Assembly (NCBI RefSeq): GCF_003255815.1
Contig: NC_037669.1
Location: 135,929,558-135,993,557 of the forward strand
DNA: 64,000 nt
DNA from: Theropithecus gelada
Lineage: Eukaryota; Chordata; Mammalia; Primates; Cercopithecidae
Direction: 5' to 3'
How positions within the stretch are numbered: the first letter of the stretch is position 1; the number at the start of each line of letters is the position of its first letter. Positions 29,830-46,195 of the stretch are shown here, piece after piece. Made by a program: the position numbers and the translations under genes. The notes below the pieces were generated by a model. That model did not search any database and was not told where the DNA came from. It saw only the letters and a program-made list of their open reading frames with translations.

Positions 29830-31010
29830 TCACAGATTCACCATGTTTTGATGCTCTTTATTTCTTCCTGAAGATACAAGTTTCCATCTATTATCATTTT
29901 CCACAATCTGAAGAACTTTCCTTAGCATTACATATCTAAGAGCAACAAATTCTTCTTTATCTAAAAATATCATTTTTCAACTTCATTCTTGAAGAATATT
30001 TCCTCTGGGTGTTTTTCTTTTCCTTTCAGCACTTTAAAAAATGTTTCTCATTGTCTTCTGGCCTCTATATTTTCTGATGAGAAGTCTGTGATCAGTCAAG
30101 CCACTTTGCCTTGTATGCAGTATGTTAGGTTTTAGGGGTTGTTTTGTTTTGCTTTTTTGTTTTCGTTTGTTTCTTTGGTTTTTGATACAGGGTCTTGCTT
30201 TGTCACTCAGGCTGGAAGCGGTCCAAACATGGCTCACTGCAGTCTCAAACTGCCAAGCTCAAGTGATCCTTCCAAGTCAGCACCCCAAGTAGCTGGGACA
30301 CGTGCCACCACTCCCAGACTAGTTTTTATATGTTTTGTAGAGATGGGTTTTTGCCATGTTGCCAGGCTGGTCTCAAACTCCCAAGCTCAAGCAATCCACC
30401 TGCCTCGGGATCTCAAAGTGCTGGGATTACAGGCATGAGCCCACCAGGCCTGGCTTAATATGTTGGGTTTGCTGGCTCTTTTCTGTGTTTTCTCTTTATC
30501 TTTGGTTTTGATCAGTTTGACAATAATATGCCTAGACTTCTCTTGTATTTATGTGCTTGAGGTTTACTGAGCTTCTTGAATCTGTAAATTTCTGTCTTTC
30601 ACCAAATTTGGGAAAGTTTTGGGCACTATTTTTACAGTCTCTCTTTCTCCTCTCCCTAAGACCCCAATAACACATGTATTAGGTTTTTTAATATCGTTCC
30701 TCATGTACTTGGAGTTCTGTTCATCTTTTTCATTCTTGTTTCTTTATTCTTCAGATTAGATAATACTGCTGATCTGTCTTCAAGCTCACTTTGTCATCTC
30801 CATCCTGGTAAGTGCATTCAGTGACTTTTTAAAATTTTTCAAATAATGTATTAATCAGTTCTAGAATTGTCATCTGGTTATTTTCTATAGTTTCCATTAT
30901 TCCAATGGGATTGCTTACTTTCATTCACAACAATTATATTTTTCTTTACCTCATTGAGTATAGTTATAAAAGCTGACTTTAAAATCCTTATCTGTTCTTT
31001 CCATTTCTAA
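29830..31010 (-). mobile_element. Old L1/HAL1-like fragment, antisense, split by an Alu
   Basis: T-rich antisense L1M-type sequence: 'ttctcattgtcttctggcct', 'ttctgatgagaagtctgtga' before and 'accccaataacacatgtatt' after the Alu at 30150-30456. No open frame remains. Confidence 0.6.
30150..30456 (-). mobile_element. Old Alu (AluJ-like), antisense
   Basis: Diverged antisense Alu with a GTTTT-type tail and 'cccaccaggcctggc' end. Confidence 0.85.
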
Positions 31011-31089
31011 TTCTACCAAAATTTTATTCAATCTACCTACCTGACACATGTATTTCCCTCTAAAAAATGGGATGAGGGAAATCTAATCT

Positions 31090-31400
31090 AAATATGTCTC
31101 TCTCCCTTGCTCAAAATCCTTCAGTGGCTCCTTTGTACCCGAGAATAATATTGAAATCCACCAAACTGATTTTAAAGACCTCCAACCTGCTTTGTCAACT
31201 TTATATCCAACTGGTCCTCCCTCCCTCCCTCCCTCCCTTCCTTCCTTCCTTCCTTCCTCTCTCTCTCTTTCTTTCTTTCTTGGATTATCTTGCTTCCTTT
31301 AATGTCTACCTTGCCCCCTTTCACTTGCCCTTAGTCCACCTCTCACACACACCTTCAGCATCCTGAAGCAATGTTCAACATGATGTTAGGTTTCTCCCCT
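31090..31400 (+). mobile_element. L2 fragment containing a pyrimidine microsatellite
   Basis: L2 phrases such as 'tgctcaaaatccttcagtgg' and 'ttaaagacctccaacctg' flank the tetranucleotide repeat at 31216-31281. Confidence 0.6.
31216..31281. repeat. (CTCC)n-(CCTT)n-(CT)n-(CTTT)n microsatellite
   Basis: A compound pyrimidine tract with consecutive tetranucleotide phases. Homopyrimidine runs of this kind can form triplex DNA. Confidence 0.95.
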
Positions 31401-31492
31401 TAACATCAACAAGATATCTTAAATGCCAGTGGCAGGGCCAGAAACCTGAAATAGAAAGGTTTTGTTTTGTTTGATTTCCAGAAACTTCTGTT

Positions 31493-31510
31493 AAAACAGT
31501 AAGGACAGAA
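31493..31510. repeat. 5' target-site duplication of the MRE11 retrocopy
   Basis: AAAACAGTAAGGACAGAA, preceded by TT, gives the L1 endonuclease site TT|AAAA. It matches the 3' copy at 35027-35044 at 14 of 18 positions. Confidence 0.75.
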
Positions 31511-32521
31511 TTCAGGTTTACGGCCCTGTGGATTCTCAGAGGCAAGTCCGACCATGCTGTTTTCTTCTCACAGATCCCACCCTTTCTTCCTGGAAAGAAG
31601 ACAGCCTCAGGTCCCAATGGGTGGGGCTTTGAAGAGTCCAGGAGTGGGAATTTCTAGAATTTGGAATAGAGTGAATTTTCTGACATTTGAGCACAGGACC
31701 CAGGGATTCTTGGAGAAGAACTTGGTCACAGAGGAGTTTGACTGACCATAAAAATGAGTCCTGCAGAAGTACTTGATGATAAAAACTTGTTTAAAATCTT
31801 AGTTGCAATACATATTGATCTTGGATTTATGCAGAAAGATGCGGTCAGAAGAAATGACACGTGTGTAACACTTGATGAAATTTTAAAACTTGCCCAGGAA
31901 AATGAAGTGGATTTTATTTTGTTAGGTGGTGATCTTTTTCATGAAAATAAGCCCTCGAAGAAAACATTACATACCTGCCTCAAGTTATTAAGAAAATGTT
32001 GTATGGGTGATAGTCCTGTCCAGTTTGAAATTCTCAGTGATCAATCAGTCGACTTTGGTTTTAGTAAGTTTCCATGGGTGAGCTATCAAGATGGCAATCT
32101 CAACATCTCAATTCCAGTGTTTAGTATTCATGACAATCATGATGATCCCATGGGGGCCCATGCACGCTGTGCCCTGGACATTTTAAGTTGTGTTGGGTTT
32201 GTAAATCACTCTGGACGTTCGATGTCCAAGTAGAAGATAAACATTAGTCTGGTTTTGCTTCAGAAAGGAAGCACAAAGATTGCACTATATGATTTAGGAT
32301 CCATTCTAGATGAAAGGCTCTATCGAATGTTTGTCAATAAGAAATAACGATGTTGAGATCAAAAGAAGATGAGAACTCTTGGTTTAACTTATTTGTGATT
32401 ACAGGAGTAAACATGGAAGTACTAACTTCAGTCCAGAACAACTTTTGGATGACTTCATTGATCTTGTTATCTGGGGCCGTGCATATGAGTGTAAAATAGC
32501 TCCAACTAAAAATGAGCAACA

Positions 32522-32876
<355 letters not shown>

Positions 32877-33238
32877 TTACTTCTCTTTCCCCAGGAGAAG
32901 CTGTAAAGAAACATGTTGGTTTTCTGTGTAATAAAGGGAGGAAAACGAATATGCAGAAAATTCCTCTTCACACAGTGCAGTAGTGTTTCATGAAGGATGT
33001 TGTTCTGGCTAATCATCCAGACATTTTTTAACCCAGATAATCGTAAAGTAACCCAAACCATACAAAGCTTCTGTGTGGCGAAGATTGAAGAAATGCTTGA
33101 AAATGCTAAACGGGAACATCCGGGTAATTCTCGCTAGCCAGAGAAGCCTTTTATACCACTGCGAGTGGACTACAGTGGAGGTTTTGAACATTTCAACGTT
33201 CTTCGCCTTAGTCAGAAATTTGTGGATCTGGTAGCTAA

Positions 33239-33493
<255 letters not shown>

Positions 33494-33560
33494 TAACAGT
33501 TGTAAAAAACACAACAATTTCTTAAAGAGTATCATATTGATGCCCTAGAAGATAAAATAA

Positions 33561-33749
<189 letters not shown>

Positions 33750-33922
33750 TGAGGAAGAGGTGGAAGAGGAGGAAGAGGACAGAATTCAGCATCACAGGAG
33801 GGTCTCAAAGAGGAAGAGCAGGCATTGTTCTGGAGACTTCTACTCATAGCAAGAACTCAAAGACTACTGTGCCAGCATCTAGAAATATGTCTATTACAGA
33901 TGCCTTTAAATCTACAAGATAG

Positions 33923-34012
<90 letters not shown>

Positions 34013-34314
34013 TAGACAGATCAAAAGTGGTCCAGCACATCATCCAGCAAAAACATGTCCCAGAGCCAGCTATTAAAAGGGGTTGATTTTGAATCAGATG
34101 AGGATGACGATGATAATCCTTTTTATGAACATTAGTTCTTTAAGAAGAAATAGTAGACAATATATTTAGTGGCACTGAGAAATTTGCAAGATACAGGAAA
34201 AATCAAAACGTTGCATGCTAAGAGTTTACAGTTTAAGATTTTAAGTATTGCTTCCTGAGCATGACTCCATAAGTAAGAAATTTCTCAGCTCAAGGACATA
34301 TGCAATAGCATTGA

Positions 34315-34671
<357 letters not shown>

Positions 34672-35026
34672 TAAACATCATTTTTCAGTAAAGATTAAAA
34701 TAAATACACCATTTTACATTTCTGCTCCATGATCATTTAGTTTTCTACATTTAGTTTTCTAAATGTAGCTATATAAATGGTTGCATTTAGCCAAAGTTGA
34801 GGGAAAGAGCTTATTAAATGTAACTTCTTCATAATTTAATAATTTTCTAGAGGTTCTGGATTTCCTGAAAGTAAAACAAACTATGTGAACCTGTGCCTAA
34901 ACTCACTGTTCATTAGTCTGTATGTTTTTTTCTAATGCTTCCTAAAAGACTGAATGATTAGAAGTACCTTACAGTTTGAACAGATATGTTTTTATTAAAA
35001 GAGTAGAATAACCACACACACAAAAA

Positions 35027-35044
35027 AAAATAGTAAGGAGAAAG
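35027..35044. repeat. 3' target-site duplication of the MRE11 retrocopy
   Basis: AAAATAGTAAGGAGAAAG follows the A-rich tail of the retrocopy and pairs with the copy at 31493-31510. Confidence 0.75.
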
Positions 35045-36120
35045 CTTAGAGCATAAAGGCATGGAGTGGAGAATAATATTTGCTTATGTAAGTATTACTT
35101 TCCTTCTCTCCTTTCCCTTAGGCCAAAAAGAAACTTGAGGCAGGATGAAAGGATTGGAGTGGACTGGATAAGGTTTGAGTTGCCACTGGGCCTGACCTAC
35201 CCTGTCCAAGGAGGCATCCAGGTGGAAGCGAAGTGGAAGATTATGGCAATGTAGGCCTGAGGGCAGCCTCCTTGAGTCCTGTACCCTGAGCAATTGTAGA
35301 ATGTACTGCGAAACTGGGACACTTTCGAGCATGAAGAGTGCTATTAATAGTCACATAGAGACAACAGGCAAAAACTGGCAAAGTCTTCTGCAAACCAGGA
35401 GGTATAATCATCCTACACATCCCCCCAGCATGATGTGGGACAGCAGCCAAACGTTTCTCTAGCAGTGGTCCCTGCCATCAAAAGTCGTGCAGGAATGCCT
35501 GAGGAAGCCAGCAGCTGCGAAAGCTGGGGTCGAGATCAAGGGGATACAAAGGGCACAAATGGGGCCCTGGAGGCCCACAGATGTGAGGGGAGAAAGTCTC
35601 ATCCCGGGGGCATGGGTTAGCAGCCCTGTAGTGTGGGCCCCTGAGGACTGAGGATGGCACAGAGACCAGGTGCTCTGCCCCGGCTTAGATAATACATAAG
35701 ACCCTTAGAAACACAGGTCACCCCTATGGAGAAGGGAGGCGAGGAGAGAATCCAAAATGACTGAGTTTTTACCTTCAAAGGTGACTGTTTATCTTGAATT
35801 GCCAAAATTTTTATTCAGTAATCAATGGGAATTAAGGTTTCATGAGCTACACACTGAGGAATGAGTGATGTTTTTGTATTCCTGGCCACCATGATGTGTA
35901 AAATGTAAAATTATTTCAATTTTCGTTCTAAGATGATCCACATTTGTTTCCAATGTCCCCTGCATCCTCTGAACTTGGTAGAACATCAGACTATTCCCAA
36001 GTAAGTGAAACACATACATCTTCAGATAAGCAGGTTGTAGATAGAGACCATGATGGGCAGAGCCTAGCAGGAGGAGCATGAGGATACGGACCTCCAAGTC
36101 TCAGCACGAAGAAGTTCAAA
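35045..36120. other. Single-copy sequence
   Basis: No repeat or gene recognised; short open frames lack recognisable domains. Confidence 0.4.
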
Positions 36121-36124
36121 CCAG

Positions 36125-36345
36125 GCTGCTATATACAGTCAGAATAACAACAATAATGATCACAATAACTAATACCCATCTAGTTTTGGATCTGAACCAT
36201 TTTTACATGTATTCTCATTTCGTTCTCCATTTTTAGATGAGGAAATGGAAGCCCAGATGGGTTGTATGACTTGCTCTACTTTAAGCAGCTTTCAGGGACT
36301 CAAACCCTGATGCTGTGTTTCACTGTCCATATATTCCTTCCAGGA
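36125..36345 (-). mobile_element. MIR element
   Basis: 'tacatgtattctcatttc', 'agatgaggaaatggaagccc' and 'gactcaaaccctgatgctg' are in the order of an antisense MIR. Confidence 0.65.
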
Positions 36346-37850
36346 CCCCCAGCTGCTAACTCAAGGACCACCACCCAAAAGTATAGAGAAGGGTATTTTC
36401 CTACACAAAGAGTATGGAATCCTTCCAGCCATGAAAGAACTCTGTGCATTAACTATGTTTTGAGAGATCAATTTCTTTCACTCTCACTTAATGGTATTAG
36501 TAGGTAGCACACTGGCTATTTGCTCCGCTAATGCCTTGGATTTTTTCCTTACCCACCTGGTGCAGGCAAAGGAAAAAAGATTTCTTCCTTCCTGTTAATT
36601 TGCTAAACATGAATTACTGTTGGTCATCTTTATCGCCTTTTACGTACTTATCACTGTGTAAGGAGTTGCTTTGTATTTTTACAGCATTTTTGCTGCATAA
36701 ATATGCCACACATTTCTTTTAGAACATCATCATTGAAAGAAAACACAGTGCATCTTGGTAAGTTTTAGAACATCGCTATTTATAAAGCATGGAGCAACTC
36801 TCTCTAAAAATATTTAAGTGTTTGGCAAATAAAGAAAACACACTGAAGCCATCAGCAAAATATGTGCTAAAGGCTATGCTGTCCTTGCTATCGCTGCTTT
36901 AAAGAAACATCAAGAAAAAAATAATATCCTCTGTGGGCCTCTAACAGCCTCTTATATAAATCATCTGCTTCTTCACCACCTCCTCTCCTTTGGAAGAGAC
37001 AAAGAACTGAGCATGGTCCCAAAAAAGAAAAGTAGAGAGTGTATAAAATGAGAAGTAATTACTTTCTTGTTTTTAAACGTGGACAAGTTGTGATAATGAT
37101 CAGGCAACTAGAATTGATGACATTTTGTGATCTTACAGGAAACATTCGGAATGCCAGATTATCAGTAAGCCTGGTCCAACTAGTGCCCTTTATTGCTATA
37201 ATGTTCTCAAAGATCTTTTTTTTTTAAACCTGAAAGGCCCTTTACTAATAGACTCAAAGGGCATTTCTAATTCACAAAATCTATTTTGGGGGTCCAATAT
37301 CTAAATCCATTTCTCCCTTGTCAGAGTTTTGATGCTGTGATTCCTTTGGTCCAGTTCTTGTTTATGTCACATTGCCTTAGTTTCAATCCTAGGGACTGAT
37401 CAATCACTCATAATTCAATCACTCAAATAAATTCAGTCACAAAAATTCAATCACTCCCAATAAAAATAACACACTGAGGCTATGTGTGACTCAGTACAAA
37501 CTTAAATATTTCTTCAGCCCTACAGTGAAAAAACAAATAACGACCCACATTTTGGATGCATTATTCCTACCCTTTATACACTGATACTGCCTTGCTACCT
37601 GGTAGAAAAAAAGAAATGACTTCATTTCTCACCCACACCTGACACAGAAGAATATCATTTTGTTTAGGGTTTCAACTTGACTGAATATTTTGAAGAAACC
37701 TCTCACTAATATTTCCCAACATGATGATCACATTGCCTTGAGGGGAACCTCATTAATAAAAACCACAAATATTGGGGATGAGAAAGTAAATAGCAAAACT
37801 AAAACAATGCATGTGTTTAGGGAAGCGGTTGTCTAATGAAAAGGATGCCT
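36346..37850. other. Single-copy AT-rich sequence
   Basis: No gene or clear repeat recognised. Confidence 0.4.
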
Positions 37851-37854
37851 GAGA

Positions 37855-38085
37855 GAGCTGTTGATCTGGAGAGGGAGAAGGTGTTTAACAGGCATCAGAC
37901 AGAGGTGGGTGGACCCGGGCTATGCTGTACATGAGCCGTGTAAACTGGGCAAGTTATTGCTCCTGAGTTCCTGTGTCCCCACTGGCACAAGAGAAAAGTA
38001 CAGATTCAATGTTTCTTTGAGGATTACAGATATTGAATATAAAGCATCTAGCCATAGTAAGTGATAAATGAAACATCTTGTCATT
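37855..38085 (+). mobile_element. MIR fragment
   Basis: 'ccgtgtaaactgggcaagtt' then 'ttgaggattacagatattg' and 'tagtaagtgataaatg' resemble the MIR 3' half. Confidence 0.55.
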
Positions 38086-38689
38086 CATTGTTATATTATT
38101 TCCATTTTAACACCTAGAGTGTTTTTTAAATGTGTCAAAGTATCCACACATGTTTTATTTAAATGTAATGCACATTGAAGCATTTGACCCAATTTTTTTT
38201 TTTTTTTCCAGCTTCCAAAAGCTGGTTTGTACAGTGATGACCCAGTACCTGTGAAGTTTAGGCCATATCACCAGGGAACTCATTATTCCAAAATGTCAGT
38301 GGCCTGATTTAGGATACACTTTGCACAGGCTGGTTAATGATGAGGAGACTGAAAGCATAGAGGTTCCCCTATAACTATTTAAGGCACCATAAGAGGGCTA
38401 AGGTGCTGTGATTAGTTACGACATAAATTAGGAGAAGGCACGAGACAGGGCCAGTAGGGGCAGCAGACCTGACCACACTAAGAATGAAGCAACCGGAGGG
38501 ACCCAAGCATCTGCAGGGGTGCAGACTCCTCAGAGTTGCTCACAGCACTTCCATCATTCCTGTAAGGAGTCCTGGCAAAGGCTGGGGCACATTGTGGGAC
38601 TTTCAGTTGCTATGAAAAAACAAAAACAAAAAAACATTGGCTCATTTTCTTTTCACACTCAGATTATCCATACACAGAGTTTTTTGCTT

Positions 38690-40204
<1,515 letters not shown>

Positions 40205-41270
40205 AGTATGATCTTTTAAACAGATATGCTACCCATTCAGAGCTAGACAGACCATGTTTTATCCTTCACAAATAGGAGGTGAGGCTGTGGAGACTGCATG
40301 GTGAGGAAGGGAGGAAGGCGGAAAATAAGCAGCCCAACTTTCCTCTCCTCTTGCCCTCTCATTCTTCTGCTGGTGCTTCCCTTGGCCAAGCCCAACAGGA
40401 AGCCAGAGGCCAAGGGAGCCAGATGATAGTCTGTAGAGGTTGGACAATCAGGGCACAGAAAAGACAGAGGTTGAGAATGGATCTGCAGGAGAAACAGAAT
40501 AATCAGCAAGTGGAGGATGTCTAAAATGGCCACTGTCTCCACAGTGGATGAAAGAGCTGCCTGGGAATGGGGCCTGCCTGAAGTTGGAGGCTATGAATTT
40601 ATAGTAGCACTTGCTAGTGCAGACCCGTGACTACCTCCTGGAGTGCCCAGAAGTCCAGTTGTAAGCCTGGAGAAATGGGGCGGTTTGGCTGACTTGGAGT
40701 TTTGCAGGCAGGAGAAATGAAAGCACAGTGGAGGTGAGGAATTTGACACTGGAAAAACATCAGTGATGGACAATGGTATGTAATATTTGTGAATAAGATA
40801 TTGAAAAGAGGAAGCTACTAGTAGGAAAAAAAAGTCAAATTCCTGGAGGTGAGACCCGGCGGTACGCTGCTGTGCTTCTCAGTGGTCTCTGGAGAGTCAA
40901 AGCATCTCTGAATGGACAGGAAACTGGGCCAAAACAGGGATTTATTTCTATTGCTGAGCTTCCTGTCATGAGCATCTCTTCAGGTTGTGTTGGTTTGTTT
41001 TTGTCTGGCACATCTTTTTGTGTCGGTGAACAGTAGCTTCTGCATTCCACATAGATATCATCAGACTATAAATCACAATGCCCACCTGGCTCCCGATCAC
41101 ACTGGTGACCGCATCGTCCAGGGCATTGTATTTTGAGCACGGCAGCATGCCATTTAACATGCTATCATATGCTCATCCAAGGAATGAGCACACAGCTAAC
41201 AAATTCCAATCAGAGCCCTTCTACAGGACTGATGTGTGGACAAGGGGAGAGAGGAGACCTCTATTTCTGT
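40205..41270. other. Single-copy sequence
   Basis: No repeat recognised. A CpG-bearing stretch at 40966-41160 is described under findings. Confidence 0.4.
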
Positions 41271-41355
41271 TATATTGTATCGTATTGCATCGTATTCTAT
41301 TCTATTCTATTCTATTCTACTGTATTGTATTGTACTGTATTGCACTGTATTGTAT
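41271..41355. repeat. Pentanucleotide microsatellite (TATTC/TATTG)n
   Basis: Sixteen or so five-base units with a pure TATTC core around 41294-41319 and variant TATTG/TACTG units on both sides. Confidence 0.95.
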
Positions 41356-42085
41356 CCCTATGGCATTGTAAGCCAAAGTCTGCAAGCCTAGGTCTGCCAA
41401 GATCCAGGGTGGCTCTCAGGTGGAGAAAGTCTATCAGAAACAGGAGGAAAAATACAAGACCAACATTCAAAAAGACAAGAAGAACAGAAACATGTAGAGA
41501 TAAAATGCCCTGACAACATCCTTTGAGGTCCTCAATCCAGTAGTGTATGGATCTATCCCATTGACTGCCAGGATTAATGAGACAATGAAGTCCCTTTCAT
41601 GCTGATTTTTACAGGGTTCCAACTGGTTTTTATAGGGTTTCTGCTGTTTCTCACCAAAAGGAAGCTGAATAATACAATAGTCTGAACCTGTCACAAGTGC
41701 CTAGCTTGGTTCTGGAATTGGTTGGTTATTTAGAACTCCATGTAGGCTTGGGCTGAACCTTCCTGGCCAGAAGGACTCAGGCTGTTACCTACCCGAATCC
41801 CTCTAACTTGTTCCTCAGGCCCAGTCAAAAGTCACTCTGCCATGGAGGCCACCCAGGCCACCCAGATACCTGTGATCATTCCACCTTTCACCTGGAGCTA
41901 ATTCAATTCAGCATTGTTGAATGATGACAACATAAAGAATCAGAGACTCAGAGACTCTTCAGGCCTGATACAAATTACAGTGTGTGAAGAGCTGGTCAAG
42001 CCCCTTAATTTTACAGATGGGTAAACTGAGACCAGACTTGCCCATAGGCACTCAACTATAAAGCACTGCAGGCGGCCAGGGGAGG
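41356..42085. other. Mostly single-copy sequence
   Basis: A MIR-like antisense stretch is possible at about 41975-42080 ('acagatgggtaaactgag'). Otherwise nothing recognised. Confidence 0.4.
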
Positions 42086-42209
42086 GACCTAATATTTATC
42101 TAAATGTATTGAGCAATTACTATGTGCCACATTGTGAGCTTTACAAACGTCCCCTCATTTTCCAAACCACCCTGCAAAGTTGGGCTTATTACTGCCATTT
42201 TCCATATGA

Positions 42210-42558
<349 letters not shown>

Positions 42559-42768
42559 TTTTTCTTTTTTGAGACGGAGCCGCTCTGTCGTCCAGGCTGG
42601 AGTGCAGGGGCGCGATCTCAGCTCACCGAAAGCTCAGCCTCCCGGGTTCACGCCATTCTCCTCCCTCAGCCTCCTGAATAGCTGGGACGGCAGGCGCCCG
42701 CCACCACGCCCCGCTAATTTTTTTGTATTTATAGTAGAAACGTGGTTTCACCGTGTTAGCCAGGATGG
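42559..42768 (-). mobile_element. 5'-truncated Alu abutting a full Alu
   Basis: About 210 bases of antisense Alu ending at 'gttagccaggatgg', so the promoter end is missing. It joins directly to the Alu at 42233-42558. One duplication, GATCACAGATTTTTT (42221 and about 42770), encloses both. Confidence 0.92.
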
Positions 42769-42859
42769 GATCACAGATTTTTTAATAACTTGCCACGGAC
42801 AATTCAATGGCTGAGCTGGAATGCATGCCTTGATCTCTCTGCTTCAGTGCCCTCCCACG

Positions 42860-43172
42860 TCTGTTTGTTTGTTTGTTTTTGAAAGAGGGTCTTGCTCCGT
42901 CACCCAGGCAGGGGTACAGTGGCATGATCACGGATTACTGCAGCTCGACCTCCAGGGCTCAAAGGATTTTCCTGCCTCAGCCTCTGGAGTAGCTGGGGCT
43001 GCAGGCAAGGCACGCACCACCACACCCGGCTAATTTTTTGTATTTTTTTTTGTAGAGACAGGGTTTTGCCATGTTGCCCAGGCTGGTCTCAGACTCCTGG
43101 GCTCAAGCAGTTCACCCATCTCAGCCTCCCAAAGTGCTGGGGTTACAGGCGGGAGCCACCATGCCCTGCACC
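42860..43172 (-). mobile_element. Old Alu (AluJ-like), antisense
   Basis: Diverged antisense Alu with a GTTT tail and 'gagccaccatgccctgca' end. Confidence 0.9.
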
Positions 43173-43894
43173 CTCCTGCCTTTTTAAAATTCTGCAGTGT
43201 TAGCTCCCCATTCCGAAGATAGAATAAAAATCTGAAGAAGTTATAATATAGCTTTAATTTTAAGATATCCCAAGTAGATGCTGTCTGGGTTATACTGGAA
43301 GCCGGCCTTTCCAATAATCTCTCTACCATAAAATATTTCTCACTGTGACCTTTAAGGAATGTTTTACCATACATTATAGTCCTAAGCAGTGAAATATGTT
43401 ACAAAAGCTCCAAACTTCCGAATACTTTCATCCACGAGTATGATGGAACAGGAAGGAAAGGGAAAACAAAAGACTCTGCCTGTCAAAATAAAATGTAGCT
43501 GACTTCTGCCAAAGCACTTTTTCCCGGAATGTCTAATTATTAAACCAGGGGCTGTGATAGAGAAGTCAACTATTTCATTCTCTTCACTCCTGCAAAAAGC
43601 CCTTTAGAAGCTCCATTCAGCAACAGAAGAAAAAATTCTTCTGAGGACTATGCAAAATTCGGTTTTATTTGAAAGAAAATCCTGCCATCTCCTTGGCAAG
43701 AGGTGTATGCCATGAACAGGAGATAAAACAGGGTGATCCAAACAGCCCAATTTCACCGTGGGGCCTCCAGACTTCCTCCTGGGCATGGGCCTTCCCCAGC
43801 TCAGCTTTAAAGGGCTGCCAGTTGCAAGGCACAAAATCAAAGAGCAGGCACATTGTCCCTCTGACTCCAAGAACCCTAGATTCTTGAATGTTCA
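43173..43894. other. Single-copy sequence
   Basis: No repeat or gene recognised. Confidence 0.4.
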
Positions 43895-43982
43895 TTTCTG
43901 TTATTATTAATGATAGCTAACATTTACTGAGCACTAAGCATGTGCTATGCATTATGCTATGTACTTAATGTGCATCATCTCA

Positions 43983-44313
<331 letters not shown>

Positions 44314-44332
44314 CTATAAAGTAGATATCCCT

Positions 44333-44628
<296 letters not shown>

Positions 44629-44784
44629 AAAGTAGATAGCCCCATTATCTTTATTTTATAAATGAGGAAATTAAGACTTGTAAAGGTAAAGTAATTTATT
44701 TGAGAGAAACATCTGTTTTGTGCCTCCGGCATGGAGCCATCTCAGGGGAGATGAGGCAGGAAGGGAAGGAAGTCAGTCTTTTAG

Positions 44785-45150
44785 CATCTACTATGTGACC
44801 AACACCGAACTAGGCACTTTGTTTCTTACCTCTTCTTCACCATAAGCCTGGTTTCTATAAGACAGGCCTATTTTGTGTAAGAGTTAACTAAGAACTCAGA
44901 GAAATTCAGTAACTAGACTATAGCTAGTAGATGATTGAGTGATGATTTGACGCAGATCACCTGTTCCTAACATACCTTTCTATATACACCATATGTGTAT
45001 AGATTATTTGTATCCTGGCTCTGTGATACTAGCTGCATAATTTTGGGCAAGTCTCTGAGCTTTAGTTTCCCCATTTTTAAAGGAGGAATAATATTCCCTC
45101 CCAAATAGAAATTGGGAGCCAACTAACATAATGTTTGGGAACTATTACCA
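44785..45150. mobile_element. Two MIR-like fragments
   Basis: An antisense piece (44785-44965, 'tagcatctactatgtgacca') is followed by a sense piece (44995-45150, 'ttttgggcaagtctctgagc'). Confidence 0.5.
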
Positions 45151-46068
45151 TGTTCTATAATATTTTTTCCTACGTGCATCTCCCTCCTCTGATTTCTGTG
45201 GTGCCTGGTTGACACCCTTTTTAGATCCCTCCCTGGTCATCAATGCTTCTTAGTGGCTTATGGGAGATGTGGGGAGAGGGGGTACTATAATGTGAGTCCC
45301 TGGGGGCCTATTCATTCTGCAAAACCCACATCTTGGGGTGGACTTGTCACTCACCGGTTATGCAGTAAATGTTGATTGCTAAGGATCTCCTGCTGTCTTC
45401 AATCATGGACACTACAAATGTCCTTGGAAACTCCCAAAACTATTAATGAGTCATTTGGCCTGCTGGTCTTCTTTGGGAGACTTCAGATTCTGCCCCTTTA
45501 GGAATTCTGGCCATAATCTCAGTCCCCTCTATAAAATACAAACTCCCAAAGCAATCCCCCACCCCCAATATCCATTATATTTTCCTCTGAAGAGCTACTT
45601 CCTTCAATAAACATGGATTAGATTTTACTTTTTTAAATTTCATTTTCACCAAAGATTTTGGAACAATATATAAAGGAAGGGATATTCATACCCACTCCTG
45701 TGGTATTCGGCCGCAGTAAGAATTAGGCAGTCCCAGAGATACAGATTTGCCTTTCTGCTCCTTAAGCCAAATATGCATGGCCTTCTTGGCGTTCATGTGA
45801 GCCACATGGATGAGAAACCCATTGCATTAACTATGTAGTGACCAACAGTGCAGATTAGTTGGGTAGAGCATTTACAGAGAGGTATTCTAGAGGATGATGC
45901 CTGAATCAATATCACTGTGTGCATCTGGTGTTTAGATGATAAAATTTAGACCCGCATTGCTCTTCAGCTAGGCATTTTATCAGTACTTCAGTAATGTAAA
46001 AACAAAATGTCCCAAAGGATTACAAAGAATACAACATTGTTCACTCACAAGACACACAGTTTCACAAA
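45151..46068. other. Single-copy sequence
   Basis: No repeat or gene recognised. Confidence 0.4.
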
Positions 46069-46195
46069 AATTCGTTGGTTCTCAAAGCGTTTTCCTGACC
46101 AGAAGAATCGGTATTACCTGGAAACTTGTTAGAAATTAAAACTCTCAGACCTCAGAATCAGCATTTCAGCATCATTCTGGTGGCCTGATTTCATG
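46069..46195 (+). mobile_element. MER5A-like DNA transposon fragment
   Basis: 'ggttctcaaagcg' and 'attacctggaaacttgttag' match the left half of MER5A-type elements. Confidence 0.6.

Noticed and set aside
41078..41513. Plus-strand frames with repeated Tyr/Cys/Ile
   Set aside because: They are translations of the pentanucleotide microsatellite.
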